Shown: positions 1 to 6,646, counted from the stretch's first letter. The stretch: 7,679 bases of DNA from Nitrospirota bacterium (GCA_021795275.1 JAJYPO010000104.1:1-7679); one strand, 5' to 3'. Made by a program: numbers and translations. Notes: generated by a model not told the origin, from the sequence alone.

Positions 1-210
1 TGGGTGGAGCCCATCGAGAAGGACCAGGTCCTCCCGCCGGTCGGCGTCGAGGACCATCGTGGCGTAGACGAGTCGCACATGGCTGTCGAACAGGAAAACG
101 AGCGGGACTTTGTCGAAGGCCATGAGTTTGAGGAGATATTCGGAAAAGAGGACGGAGCTCTGGCGGAACTGCTTGCGGAACAGGTGAGGCATGAAGCTTT
201 CCGCGCTCAA
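1..210 (-). CDS. N-terminal part of a possible YcgR-like PilZ-family protein (cut by window edge)
   Basis: The frame is open from the start to the window edge; 70 codons are visible. I chose the TTG at 210 because AAGGGGA lies 5 to 6 nt upstream. An ATG at 192 with a weaker GGAAAG is the alternative. An in-frame ATG at 255 follows directly on the preceding stop but has no ribosome binding site. The protein begins with a basic segment (PHLFRKQFRQ), then YLLKLM, then a beta-rich stretch ending in LVLLDGLHP. That pattern recalls the N-terminal domain of YcgR-type flagellar brake proteins, whose C-terminal PilZ domain binds cyclic-di-GMP. The PilZ motifs would lie outside the window, so function is a weak guess from overall pattern only. 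It follows the 256-615 frame by 45 nt on the same strand and could share its transcript. Confidence 0.55.
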   Translation of the reverse strand, partial: MSAESFMPHLFRKQFRQSSVLFSEYLLKLMAFDKVPLVFLFDSHVRLVYATMVLDADRREDLVLLDGLHP

Positions 211-255
211 GATTGTCCCCTTTGATCGTCTTCGGTCCCCGCGGGAGGGGCCCAT

Positions 256-615
256 TCAAGAACGAAGGTTGAAACGGAGGAGCGTAAGGAAACGATTCCT
301 TCTCATCCTAAGCTTTTTTTCTTCCTCCGACAAACTCGATTCCGGGACTTCCTTTGGATCTACCTGAGGAAGGGACAGGATTTCGAGGGCGGTTTCCGTG
401 GCGGCAAGGGTGGGCCGCACCCTGCCGACGGGAGCGAATCCCCTCTCCCTTCCCTGGCAGAAAAGGACCCGGAGTCGGCGGATCTCCGCAGGTTCCGGAA
501 AGTTTTTGCCCCGCGACGACCACACAAATCGACTTGCGTGCCGGGCGGACCTCCTCCAATAGGGGTGCACGACAAATTTTAGGAGCAAGGACAGGAGCGG
601 ACTAGAGAGGATCAA
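256..615 (-). CDS. Unrecognised protein; probable 3' remnant of a gene interrupted by the insertion sequence
   Basis: This is an open frame of 119 codons from TTG at 615 to TGA at 258-256. I do not recognise the product. Codons 1-18 (hydrophobic, MILSSPLLSLLLKF) are encoded by the end of the insertion sequence. The remaining 101 codons lie outside it, are rich in Arg and Glu, and end in a basic RMRRNRFLTLLRF segment. The TTG overlaps the transposase stop as TTGA, and AAGGAG lies 9 nt upstream, so translation could be coupled to the transposase. If the element is removed cleanly, the frame joins without a stop to an open frame starting at the minus-strand ATG at 2535, giving about 133 codons. 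That ATG lacks a visible Shine-Dalgarno, and the junction is in frame by chance one time in three. Two other minus-strand frames are also open here for 70 to 80 codons, so coding status is uncertain. Confidence 0.4.
   Translation of the reverse strand: MILSSPLLSLLLKFVVHPYWRRSARHASRFVWSSRGKNFPEPAEIRRLRVLFCQGRERGFAPVGRVRPTLAATETALEILSLPQVDPKEVPESSLSEEEKKLRMRRNRFLTLLRFNLRS
563..582 (+). repeat. Terminal inverted repeat, transposase 3' end
   Basis: The sequence GGGTGCACGACAAATTTTAG matches the reverse complement of 2421-2440 at 17 of 20 positions. The mismatches are at repeat positions 10, 13 and 19, and the first nine bases are identical. It lies 30 nt beyond the transposase stop. Confidence 0.85.
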
Positions 616-1958
616 GCCGCGGAACTCCTTCTCTGGGAACGGCGTTCGAAGAAAGCCTCGAAGCGTCCCGAGAGCTTATAGTTCCGGAGGGCGATGATGG
701 CGTTGGCTCCATCCTCGGACCAGTGCATGCCTCCGCGTTTCAATCGGGCGCCGACAATGCGCTTGCACCCGGCCTCGACCACGCCGGAGGAGACACAGAA
801 CCCCCGAGCCCGGAAGGAGGGGTAGTCCATGCGCTTTTGGTTGGCTTTCAGGTAGCCGATGCATTTTTGAGCCTCGGGGAAGCGGGACTGGTAGACGGAG
901 AGGGCGGCGATCAGGGCGGTGGTTTGCCCCGCTTCCAGCTCGTCGTGACGGGCCGTCAGCCAGCAGGCGTATTGGGACGTCTTGGGATCGAAGAGGGCTT
1001 TGGCGACGGTCGAAAGATACTCCACGGCGTGGTAGAGGTCGACGATCTGGACGGCCCTGGGGAAGTGCTCGGAGGCGGTGTTCCAGATCCAGGGGGCGCC
1101 GTCCCCCAGGACGACCTGGGTTCTGGCGGTGTCGAAGCCGGTCCGGCGGCTTTCCCGGAGGACCAGTTGGGCAAAGTCGGAGGGAGCGGCGTCGGTATCC
1201 CGGGAGGCCGCTCCGAGGATCCCGCCGGCGTAGCGGACCGAGCCCTCGTCCCGGATCGGGACGCCCCGGTCGTCGGTGGTGGAGGCGGTCCAGGTGAAAC
1301 AGAGCTTGGCCTCCCGGGTTTTGGCGGAGCCGTCCTCCTGCTTTCCGGGACGTCCGGCCACTTCGTCCGGCCGCATGGGGACGCCGGTGCCGTCCCAGCC
1401 CGAATAGACAACCTCCGGCTGGGGAGCGGGCTCGGGATCCGCGACGGTCCGTTCGTCCGCGATCATCTCGGCTCCCAGGGCCTCGGCCGCCCGCTCCACC
1501 TGCTTGGCGGGAATCCGGAGGCCGGCCAGGGAGCGGAGCAGCTCTTCGGACTCCTCGAAGCTGACGAGGGCGGCCACGAACCCGATCTTCCGAAGAGTGG
1601 CCGGCGTATAGGCGGTGTTCTCCACCCCGATCTCCCGGTCCCGGGGAAAGAACCCGGACTGGCAGGCGGGGCAGTGATAGTAGGCCCGGGAGAGGCGGAG
1701 AGGGCCCAGGATCGACTGGACGGTCTTCTCGATCCGTCCCCGGAGGCCGGCGGTTGCCCCGCAGGAACAGGGACGCTCCCGAGGCTCCCCGTCCGAGAGA
1801 TCCCGGTTCAGGACGCCTTCCAAAATGCGGGCCGCGACCGAGAGGGCCGTCTCGCGGAAGGCCGTCTCCAAGGCTTCGAGGTCGACGGGACCCGCAGCCT
1901 CGTTTCCGAGAAGGGAGGCGAGTTCCTCTTCAAGCCGGGGGGCGAGGAGATTTTCGAG
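612..1958 (-). CDS. ISKra4-family DDE transposase, ORF2 (expressed as +1 continuation of ORF1)
   Basis: This is the catalytic part of the transposase, which cuts and joins the element's ends. The frame is open from 2012 to TGA at 614-612. The start given here (CTC at 1958) is the first codon after the A9 slip site. The only in-frame start-like codon before the conserved part is TTG at 1871, which has no Shine-Dalgarno. Numbered from that TTG (419 residues), there is a zinc-ribbon-like CSC/HCPAC set (C35, C37, C67, C70). The probable catalytic acids are D160 (GWDGT), D257 (GDGAPWIWN) and E366 (SSGVVEAGCK), followed by a conserved GANAIIALRNY tail. The 29 codons between the slip and the TTG form a charged, helix-like stretch (LENLLAPRLEEELASLL), as expected of real protein. 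Slipping at the A run would give a fusion of about 578 residues (130 from ORF1 plus 448). Confidence 0.85.
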   Translation of the reverse strand, partial: LENLLAPRLEEELASLLGNEAAGPVDLEALETAFRETALSVAARILEGVLNRDLSDGEPRERPCSCGATAGLRGRIEKTVQSILGPLRLSRAYYHCPACQSGFFPRDREIGVENTAYTPATLRKIGFVAALVSFEESEELLRSLAGLRIPAKQVERAAEALGAEMIADERTVADPEPAPQPEVVYSGWDGTGVPMRPDEVAGRPGKQEDGSAKTREAKLCFTWTASTTDDRGVPIRDEGSVRYAGGILGAASRDTDAAPSDFAQLVLRESRRTGFDTARTQVVLGDGAPWIWNTASEHFPRAVQIVDLYHAVEYLSTVAKALFDPKTSQYACWLTARHDELEAGQTTALIAALSVYQSRFPEAQKCIGYLKANQKRMDYPSFRARGFCVSSGVVEAGCKRIVGARLKRGGMHWSEDGANAIIALRNYKLSGRFEAFFERRSQRRSSAA

Positions 1959-2349
1959 TTTTTTTTTCCGCCGCCTGCGCGATCTCTTCGGAAGATCTCT
2001 GACGGGACTGTTTCAGCTTGAGATCACAGATCTGTCCGCTGATCTCGACAAACTGTCGGGACAGATCCTCGTACGTGTGATGGGTCTCGACTTGCTGTCG
2101 GACGATGTCGAGGTCCGCAAGGGGAATGCTTCGTGTGATGGTCCTGTTGTGGGAGCGCCGGATGAGAAAATGCACCGGGCCGTGTCCAGGGTCCCCTTCC
2201 CGGGCGCAATGGCAGTTCGCTTTGCCGCACCTTGGACGGGCGGTTGTCAGGGATCCCGGCCTCATGTCAGGGAGGAGGTCGATCTCATGTTTGAGGCGGG
2301 ACCGCTCGGATTCAAGGCGTTCGAGGTCTGGGTCGGAAAGTGTTTTCAT
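1930..2349 (-). CDS. Insertion-sequence ORF1, DUF6788-like protein
   Basis: The product is 139 residues, starting at ATG 2349 because GGAGG (2360-2356) sits 6 nt upstream. The ATG at 2355 directly abuts that GGAGG and is too close. A coiled-coil-like N-terminus (LERLESERSRLKHEIDLL) leads to a cysteine motif CGKANCHC (C41, C46, C48) followed by GHGPVHFLIRR. A helical segment (QVETHHTYEDLSRQFVEISGQICDLKLK) comes next. The CGK-x2-CxC plus GHGP pattern is that of DUF6788 proteins, which are commonly found beside ISKra4-type transposases. The cysteines suggest metal binding, and a DNA-binding or regulatory role is inference. The last nine codons after the A9 run (TRKSPRPPA) look like out-of-frame tail, consistent with ORF1 being the N-terminal part of a frameshifted transposase. 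Confidence 0.8.
   Translation of the reverse strand: MKTLSDPDLERLESERSRLKHEIDLLPDMRPGSLTTARPRCGKANCHCAREGDPGHGPVHFLIRRSHNRTITRSIPLADLDIVRQQVETHHTYEDLSRQFVEISGQICDLKLKQSRQRSSEEIAQAAEKKTRKSPRPPA
1959..1968 (-). other. Slippery A9 run joining ORF1 to transposase ORF2
   Basis: On the minus strand a G is followed by nine A's (GAAAAAAAAAC). ORF1 reads GAA AAA AAA ACT and stops 27 nt later. Skipping one A gives GAA AAA AAA CTC, which continues straight into the transposase frame. The relation is +1 (equivalently -2). It could be met by ribosomal +1 slippage on lysine codons, by RNA polymerase slippage changing the A count by -1 or +2, or it could be a one-base homopolymer error in an originally single ORF. 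The frames overlap from 2012 to 1930, and this is the only obvious slippery site in the overlap. Confidence 0.7.
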
Positions 2350-2355
2350 GGGCAT

Positions 2356-2360
2356 CCTCC
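2356..2360 (-). promoter_or_regulatory. Shine-Dalgarno of insertion-sequence ORF1
   Basis: GGAGG on the minus strand lies 6 nt before ATG 2349 and directly touches ATG 2355, so it decides in favour of the downstream start. Confidence 0.65.
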
Positions 2361-2367
2361 ATATCTG

Positions 2368-2383
2368 TAATGTTTATACATTA
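2368..2383. repeat. Short palindrome in the insertion-sequence leader
   Basis: TAATGT-TTAT-ACATTA is a perfect 6-bp inverted repeat with a 4-nt centre, 8 bp upstream of the ORF1 Shine-Dalgarno. It lies in an AT-rich leader that contrasts with the GC-rich surroundings. It could be an operator or a small RNA hairpin limiting transposase expression. No well-spaced -35/-10 pair could be assigned here. Confidence 0.4.
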
Positions 2384-2389
2384 AAGATA

Positions 2390-2415
2390 ATCAAGAAAGG
2401 ATACCACATCTTGAT
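2390..2415. repeat. Second inverted repeat in the insertion-sequence leader
   Basis: ATCAAG at 2390-2395 and CTTGAT at 2410-2415 form 6-bp arms around a 14-nt centre. They lie between the terminal repeat and the 2368-2383 palindrome. A role in transposase or host-factor binding is conceivable but unproven. Confidence 0.3.
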
Positions 2416-2420
2416 AGTTT

Positions 2421-2440
2421 CAAAAATCTGACGTGCACCC
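2421..2440 (-). repeat. Terminal inverted repeat, transposase 5' end
   Basis: Read on the minus strand it is GGGTGCACGTCAGATTTTTG, the partner of 563-582 (17 of 20 identical). Similarity stops at the next base outward. Confidence 0.85.
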
Positions 2441-2462
2441 GTCGGCGGACTTCTTCTTTTAA

Positions 2463-2498
2463 CCTTGGGCCGGATTTGGTAAGATGGAAAATCCAAGG
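2463..2498 (+). promoter_or_regulatory. Possible ppsA control region with interrupted palindrome
   Basis: This is part of the 188-nt stretch between the insertion sequence and ppsA. CCTTGG at 2463-2468 pairs with CCAAGG at 2493-2498, and ATTT at 2474-2477 can pair with AAAT at 2489-2492 if GCCGG is bulged out. Inside lies TAAGAT (2480-2485), a plausible -10, but only a poor -35 (TTTTAA at 2457-2462, 17-nt spacer). This makes it a weak promoter/operator candidate. Apart from CCCC-AGC-GGGG near 2574-2584, I see nothing else in the stretch. Confidence 0.25.
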
Positions 2499-2628
2499 CG
2501 ACATGCGAGGGTAGGGGGACCCGTCTGTTTTTCATCGAGCAATCACAGGGACCGGGCCGCTCTTTCCGGAAGTCCCCAGCGGGGGGCCCAGAGAGGCGGC
2601 ATCGGACGGACAACCAGAAAGGGACGAG

Positions 2629-5034
2629 ATGCGCTATATCCGGTTCTTCAATGAGATCAAACTTTCCGATATTCCCCTTGTGGGCGGAAAGAATGCCTCC
2701 CTGGGCGAAATGTACCAGGAGCTCGTCCCGCAGGGAGTCAAGGTTCCCAACGGGTTCGCGATCACGGCCGATGCCTACTGGGATCTTCTTAAAAAGGGCG
2801 GGATCATGGAAACCCTCAAGGAGACCCTCAACGGTCTCGACCGCCACAACATCGCCGACCTTGAACGCCGGGGAAAGATGGCGAGGGACCTGATCCTGGG
2901 AGTCAGCATTCCGGCAGACATGTGGGCCGAGATCGAGGAGGCCTACGGGCTTTTGGCGAAGGAATACGGAGACTCCCCGGACGTGGCGGTCAGAAGCTCG
3001 GCCACGGCCGAGGACCTTCCCACGGCCTCCTTCGCGGGCCAGCAGGATACCTATCTCAACATCCGGGGCCTCCAGCAGCTCCGGGAGGCCTGCCTCAAGT
3101 GCTTCGCCTCCCTCTATACGGATCGGGCGATTTCCTACCGCGTCGATCACGGCTTCGACCACTTCTCCATCGCCCTTTCCATCTGCGTGATGAAGATGGT
3201 CCGCTCCGACAAGGGATCCTCGGGGGTCCTCTTCACCCTGGATACCGAGACGGGCTTCCGGGACGTGGTCTTCATCACCGGAGCCTACGGATTGGGTGAG
3301 AATGTCGTCCAGGGCAATGTCGACCCCGACGAGTTTTACGTCTACAAGCCCACTTTCAAGACCGGCCATCGTTCGATCATCCGGAAGAACCTGGGCAAGA
3401 AGCAGTTTCGGATGGTCTATGCCAGCGGGAACGCCAAGGTAACCGTGGCGAACGAGCGGGTCACCGCGGAGGTGGCCCAGACCTTCTGCCTCTCCGACGA
3501 TGAAATCCTGACCCTGACCGATTACGCGATCAAGGTCGAGGAACACTACACCCGGAAGGCGGGGGTGGATCGTCCCATGGACATGGAATGGGCGAAGGAT
3601 GGCGTATCTGGAGAGCTCTTCCTGGTCCAGGCCCGGCCGGAGACCGTGGAATCCCAGAAGAACAAGGCCGAGTTTCTCGAGGCCTACACCCTCGACGAAA
3701 AGAGCCGGGTCCTGCTTCGTGGAAAGGCGGTCGGACAGCGGATCGCCTCAGGAAAGGTCCATGTCATCAGGGATCTTCGCCATATCCGTGACTTCAAGCC
3801 GGGGGAAATCCTGGTCGCCGAAACCACGACCCCCGACTGGGAACCCGTCATGAAGACGGCGGCTGCGATCATCACGAGCCGGGGGGGGAGAACCTGCCAC
3901 GCCGCTATCGTGAGCCGGGAACTCGGTATCCCGGCGGTGGTCGGAGCCGAGGGTGCGATCGACGCTCTCTCATCCGGTCAGGAGGCGACCGTCTCCTGCG
4001 CCCAGGGAGACACCGGCATGGTTTACGAGGGGCTTCTGAAGTTCCATGTGGACCGGACGCAGCTCGACGCCTTCGCCCGTCCGAAGACCAAGGTCATGAT
4101 GAACCTCGGAGACCCCGACCAGGCCTTCGGGCTTTCCTTCATTCCCAATGACGGGGTCGGTCTGGCCCGCATGGAATTCATCATCAACGGTTTCATCAAG
4201 ATCCATCCGATGGCCCTGGTCCATCCGGAGAAGGTGACCGACCCCAAGGTCATGGCCGAGATCGAGTCGATGACGGCCGGATACCGGGATATGAAGGACT
4301 ACTTCGTAGAAAAGCTGGCCTTCGGGATCGGAACGATCGCTGCCGGGTTCTATCCCAAGGCCGTGACGGTTCGCATGAGCGATTTCAAGAGCAACGAATA
4401 CGCGAGCCTGATCGGAGGCGCGGCCTTCGAGCCCCACGAGGAGAACCCCATGCTGGGCTTCCGGGGAGCCTCCCGTTACATCAGCCCCCGCTATGAAGAA
4501 GGGTTTGCCTTGGAGTGCCAGGCGATCCGTCGGGTGCGTGAGGTGATGGGGCTGACCAATGTCCGGATCATGATTCCCTTTTGCCGGACTCTGAAGGAGG
4601 CCCGGGGGGTTATCGAGGTTCTGGAAAAAAATGGCCTGAAGCGCGGGGTGAACGGCCTCGAGGTCTTCGTGATGTGCGAAATTCCCAACAATGTCATCCT
4701 GATTGATGAATTCGCAAAATATTTCGATGGCTTCTCCATCGGTTCGAACGACCTGACCCAGCTGACCCTGGGTGTGGACCGGGATTCGGAGATTCTGGCA
4801 GAGTCCTTCGACGAGCGGGACGAGGGGGTTCAGTCCCTCATTCGCATGGCAGTCGAGGGCGCCAAACGGAACAAGGCTTACTCCGGCATCTGCGGACAGG
4901 CCCCAAGCGACTTCCCTGAAATTGCAGAAGCCCTGGTCCGCATGGGGATCGACTCGATTTCCCTCAATCCCGATACGGTGATCAAGACGACCCTCAAGAT
5001 CCTTGAGGTGGAAAAAAGTCTCGGGATGAAATAG
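2629..5034 (+). CDS. ppsA: Phosphoenolpyruvate synthase (pyruvate, water dikinase)
   Basis: This cytoplasmic enzyme (EC 2.7.9.2) converts pyruvate, ATP and water to PEP, AMP and phosphate. It serves gluconeogenesis or, in autotrophs using the reductive TCA cycle, carbon fixation. The product is 801 residues, close to the usual length of about 790. The N-terminal ATP-binding domain (about 1-345) has VGGKNASLGEM (18-28), VRSSATAEDLPTASFAGQQDT (121-141) and the closing LVQARPETV. The swivelling phosphohistidine domain (about 375-460) has GGRTCHAAIVSRELG with the phosphorylated H424. The C-terminal PEP/pyruvate barrel (about 480-795) has GLARMEF, GSNDLTQLTLGVDRD and SGICGQ with the probable acid/base C755. 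T422, two residues before the histidine, matches the position phosphorylated by the regulatory protein PpsR (DUF299) in E. coli. The start is supported by AAAGGGA 4 nt upstream. The gene stands alone and ends in its own terminator. Confidence 0.97.
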   Translation: MRYIRFFNEIKLSDIPLVGGKNASLGEMYQELVPQGVKVPNGFAITADAYWDLLKKGGIMETLKETLNGLDRHNIADLERRGKMARDLILGVSIPADMWAEIEEAYGLLAKEYGDSPDVAVRSSATAEDLPTASFAGQQDTYLNIRGLQQLREACLKCFASLYTDRAISYRVDHGFDHFSIALSICVMKMVRSDKGSSGVLFTLDTETGFRDVVFITGAYGLGENVVQGNVDPDEFYVYKPTFKTGHRSIIRKNLGKKQFRMVYASGNAKVTVANERVTAEVAQTFCLSDDEILTLTDYAIKVEEHYTRKAGVDRPMDMEWAKDGVSGELFLVQARPETVESQKNKAEFLEAYTLDEKSRVLLRGKAVGQRIASGKVHVIRDLRHIRDFKPGEILVAETTTPDWEPVMKTAAAIITSRGGRTCHAAIVSRELGIPAVVGAEGAIDALSSGQEATVSCAQGDTGMVYEGLLKFHVDRTQLDAFARPKTKVMMNLGDPDQAFGLSFIPNDGVGLARMEFIINGFIKIHPMALVHPEKVTDPKVMAEIESMTAGYRDMKDYFVEKLAFGIGTIAAGFYPKAVTVRMSDFKSNEYASLIGGAAFEPHEENPMLGFRGASRYISPRYEEGFALECQAIRRVREVMGLTNVRIMIPFCRTLKEARGVIEVLEKNGLKRGVNGLEVFVMCEIPNNVILIDEFAKYFDGFSIGSNDLTQLTLGVDRDSEILAESFDERDEGVQSLIRMAVEGAKRNKAYSGICGQAPSDFPEIAEALVRMGIDSISLNPDTVIKTTLKILEVEKSLGMK

Positions 5035-5060
5035 CAGGAACCGTTTCAGGCAACATCGAG

Positions 5061-5106
5061 AGCGCGGTCCGGATTGGAACGAAGGGGGTCCGGACGCGCT
5101 TTTTTT
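5061..5106 (+). terminator. Intrinsic terminator of ppsA
   Basis: The arms AGCGCGGTCCGGA (5061-5073) and TCCGGACGCGCT (5089-5100) pair over 12 bp with a single bulged G. The loop is about 15 nt, and a run of seven T's (5100-5106) follows. It begins 26 nt after the ppsA stop. There is no T run on the minus strand beyond the hairpin, so it is directional for ppsA and not an obvious terminator for der, which arrives from the other side. Confidence 0.92.
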
Positions 5107-5162
5107 ATCTTCAGAACCTCAAATTTCACCCCAATCCCGGTTCCGGAAAGTAGTCCGTGTGT

Positions 5163-5172
5163 GATCATGATC
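5163..5172. repeat. 10-bp palindrome between convergent genes
   Basis: GATCATGATC is a perfect palindrome 13 nt beyond the der stop, close to GCATGC at 5175-5180. No T run follows, so it is a poor terminator candidate for der. Its role is unknown and it may be chance. Confidence 0.2.
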
Positions 5173-5185
5173 GCGCATGCATTGG

Positions 5186-6589
5186 TTAGTCTTCCTTTTT
5201 CCCCCGAGGTTTCAGAAGGAACGGTACCCCGGTGAAGGCGAATTTTTCGCGGATCTTCCGGGTCAGGAACTGGAGATAGGTCGGAGAAAGTCCATCCGGC
5301 CGGTTCGAGAAGAGGTGGATGACGGTCGGGGCGATCTGGACCTGGGTGGCGTAGTAAACCCTGACGGGACCCGTCTTGAGGCGGGGAGGGGGCGTGTGGG
5401 CCATGACGGGCAGAATGGCCCGGTTGAGGTCGCTGGTGCCGACGCGACGGTAGTACCAGGAGCGGACCGTCTCGATGTGACGAAAGATCTGGGAGATGTT
5501 CCGGCCTGTCAGGCCTGAAATGTTCACAACAGGAGCAAAGGAGAGGAAAGGGTAACGTTCCGAGAGGAGGGAAAGGTCGGGGGTCTCTCCCTTGGCCACC
5601 GCATCCCACTTGTTGAAGGCGATGACGAGACCCCTCCGGGTGTCGATGACCTGGCGGATGATCCGGAGATCGCCGTCGGTCAGACCGTCCGGGGTCGAGA
5701 CGAGGACGACTGCGATTTCGGCGTTCAGCAGGGCTCTTTCGGTGCGGATGATCCCGTAGAGTTCGGAGGCCTCGGCGAGCTTGCCCCGTTTCCGGATTCC
5801 GGCGGTGTCCACGAACCGGTATGGCTTGTTTCGCCATGTGACCAGGGTGTCAATGGCATCGCGGGTCGTTCCGGGGATGGGGCTTGTGACCAGACGCTCT
5901 TCGCCCAGAAGGTGGTTGATCAGGGTCGATTTTCCCACGTTGGGACGGCCGATCACGGCGATCCGGGCCGGTTCCTCGAGTCGCCTCCGGATCCTTTCGC
6001 GGATTTCCTCCTCCGATTCGTCCGTGAGGACCAGTCGATCCGGATCGGTCTCCACATCCGTGGACCGTGGAAGAATGGAGGAGAGGGGGAGGAGAAGCTC
6101 TTCCATTCCCAGCCCATGCAGGGCGGAGATCGGCCGAAGTGGTTCGACGCCGTATTTGTAAAAGTCGGCCAGAAGAATCGACTCGCGGGTCGGGGAGTCG
6201 CTTTTGTTGACGGCGAAGACGGCCGGCTTTCCCGAGGCCCGGATCCGGTCCACCACGTCCCTGTCCATCGGATTGAAGCCCTCGCGGGCGTCGAATACAT
6301 AGATCAGGGCATCGGCTTCCTCGAGGGCGAAGAGTGCCTGTTTCCGGATGGCCTCCCCCAGGGGATGGTCGTCGCCGAAAAGAATCCCCCCCGTGTCGAC
6401 GAGCCGGTAGCTCCAGGGGCCCCGGGTGACGGTGGCGTAGTGACGGTCCCGGGTGACGCCGGGCTGGTCCTCCACGATGGCCCGGTTTTCTCCCAGGAGG
6501 CGGTTGAAAAGGGTCGATTTTCCGACGTTGGGACGGCCGAGAATGGCCACGAGTGGCAGAGAGTCTGCCGCTCTGGGAGAATCAGACAT
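5186..6589 (-). CDS. der: GTPase Der (EngA), 50S ribosome assembly factor
   Basis: Der is an essential double GTPase that acts on the 50S subunit during maturation. The product is 467 residues. I chose ATG 6589 because GGAG lies 6 nt upstream, whereas the in-frame GTG at 6601 has no Shine-Dalgarno. The first G domain has GRPNVGKST (18-26), GVTRD (44-48), DTGG (65-68) and NKSD (128-131). A Glu/Arg-rich linker (about 180-206) follows. The second G domain has GRPNVGKST (214-222), GTTRD (240-244), DTAG (261-264) and NKWD (326-329). Its G5 reads SGLTG where SALTG is usual. The C-terminal KH-like domain (about 370-460) has SNRPDGLSPTYLQFL and a basic PRGKK tail. The gene starts 57 nt after the small membrane-protein gene and probably shares its transcript, since no promoter or terminator is evident between them. 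It converges on ppsA. Confidence 0.96.
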   Translation of the reverse strand: MSDSPRAADSLPLVAILGRPNVGKSTLFNRLLGENRAIVEDQPGVTRDRHYATVTRGPWSYRLVDTGGILFGDDHPLGEAIRKQALFALEEADALIYVFDAREGFNPMDRDVVDRIRASGKPAVFAVNKSDSPTRESILLADFYKYGVEPLRPISALHGLGMEELLLPLSSILPRSTDVETDPDRLVLTDESEEEIRERIRRRLEEPARIAVIGRPNVGKSTLINHLLGEERLVTSPIPGTTRDAIDTLVTWRNKPYRFVDTAGIRKRGKLAEASELYGIIRTERALLNAEIAVVLVSTPDGLTDGDLRIIRQVIDTRRGLVIAFNKWDAVAKGETPDLSLLSERYPFLSFAPVVNISGLTGRNISQIFRHIETVRSWYYRRVGTSDLNRAILPVMAHTPPPRLKTGPVRVYYATQVQIAPTVIHLFSNRPDGLSPTYLQFLTRKIREKFAFTGVPFLLKPRGKKED

Positions 6590-6646
6590 CTTGGGCTCCA
6601 CTGTGATGACGAAAGAGGAAAGGCATCCGCAAAAAAGGCAGGACGG

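Larger units (their letters stand above)
563..2440 (-). mobile_element. ISKra4-family-like insertion sequence with two ORFs in a frameshift arrangement
   Basis: The element is 1878 bp, bounded by inverted repeats beginning GGGTGCACG at both ends. It carries, on the minus strand, a DUF6788-like ORF1 and a DDE transposase ORF2. The family call rests on transposase motifs (DGTGVPMR, GDGAPWIWN, SSGVVEAGCK). The outer GGG also fits what I recall of this family's termini. The repeats stop matching immediately outside 563 and 2440, which fixes the ends. The 8 bp outside each end (TCCAATAG on the left, GTCGGCGG on the right) differ, so no target duplication is seen. The element lies between the 256-562 frame and ppsA, and is transcribed away from ppsA. 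Both ORFs look intact, so the element may still be functional. Confidence 0.85.

Noticed and set aside
4..225. Plus-strand frame of 73 codons at the left edge
   Set aside because: It overlaps the minus-strand partial gene, whose start has a plausible ribosome binding site and a more protein-like sequence.
286..320. Hairpin AAGGAA-ACGA-TTCCTT followed at a distance by a run of seven T's, considered as a plus-strand terminator
   Set aside because: The T run starts 12 nt after the stem, the stem is only 6 bp, and there is no plus-strand gene upstream for it to terminate.
723..2021. Long plus-strand open frame (432 codons) across the insertion sequence
   Set aside because: It is antisense to the DDE transposase and DUF6788-like ORF1, which have recognisable motifs. 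The translation is Gly/Asp/Pro-rich, typical of a shadow frame in GC-rich DNA.
563..2440. A new mobile or defence system
   Set aside because: The content is explained by a two-ORF insertion sequence. There is no cargo gene, guide-RNA-like repeat, toxin-antitoxin pair or nuclease beyond the transposase.
2374..3546. Minus-strand open frame of 390 codons opposite ppsA
   Set aside because: It is antisense to strongly conserved PEP synthase sequence, has no start signals and shows no recognisable motif. Only its part within 2441-2535 is considered, as a possible piece of an interrupted gene.
5046..5837. Minus-strand frame of 263 codons overlapping der
   Set aside because: It is a shifted reading of der with Arg/Pro-rich translation, and it would run through the ppsA terminator.
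6590..6601. GTG start for der at 6601
   Set aside because: There is no Shine-Dalgarno before it. The GTGGAG that contains this GTG supplies the GGAG at a proper 6-nt spacing for ATG 6589.
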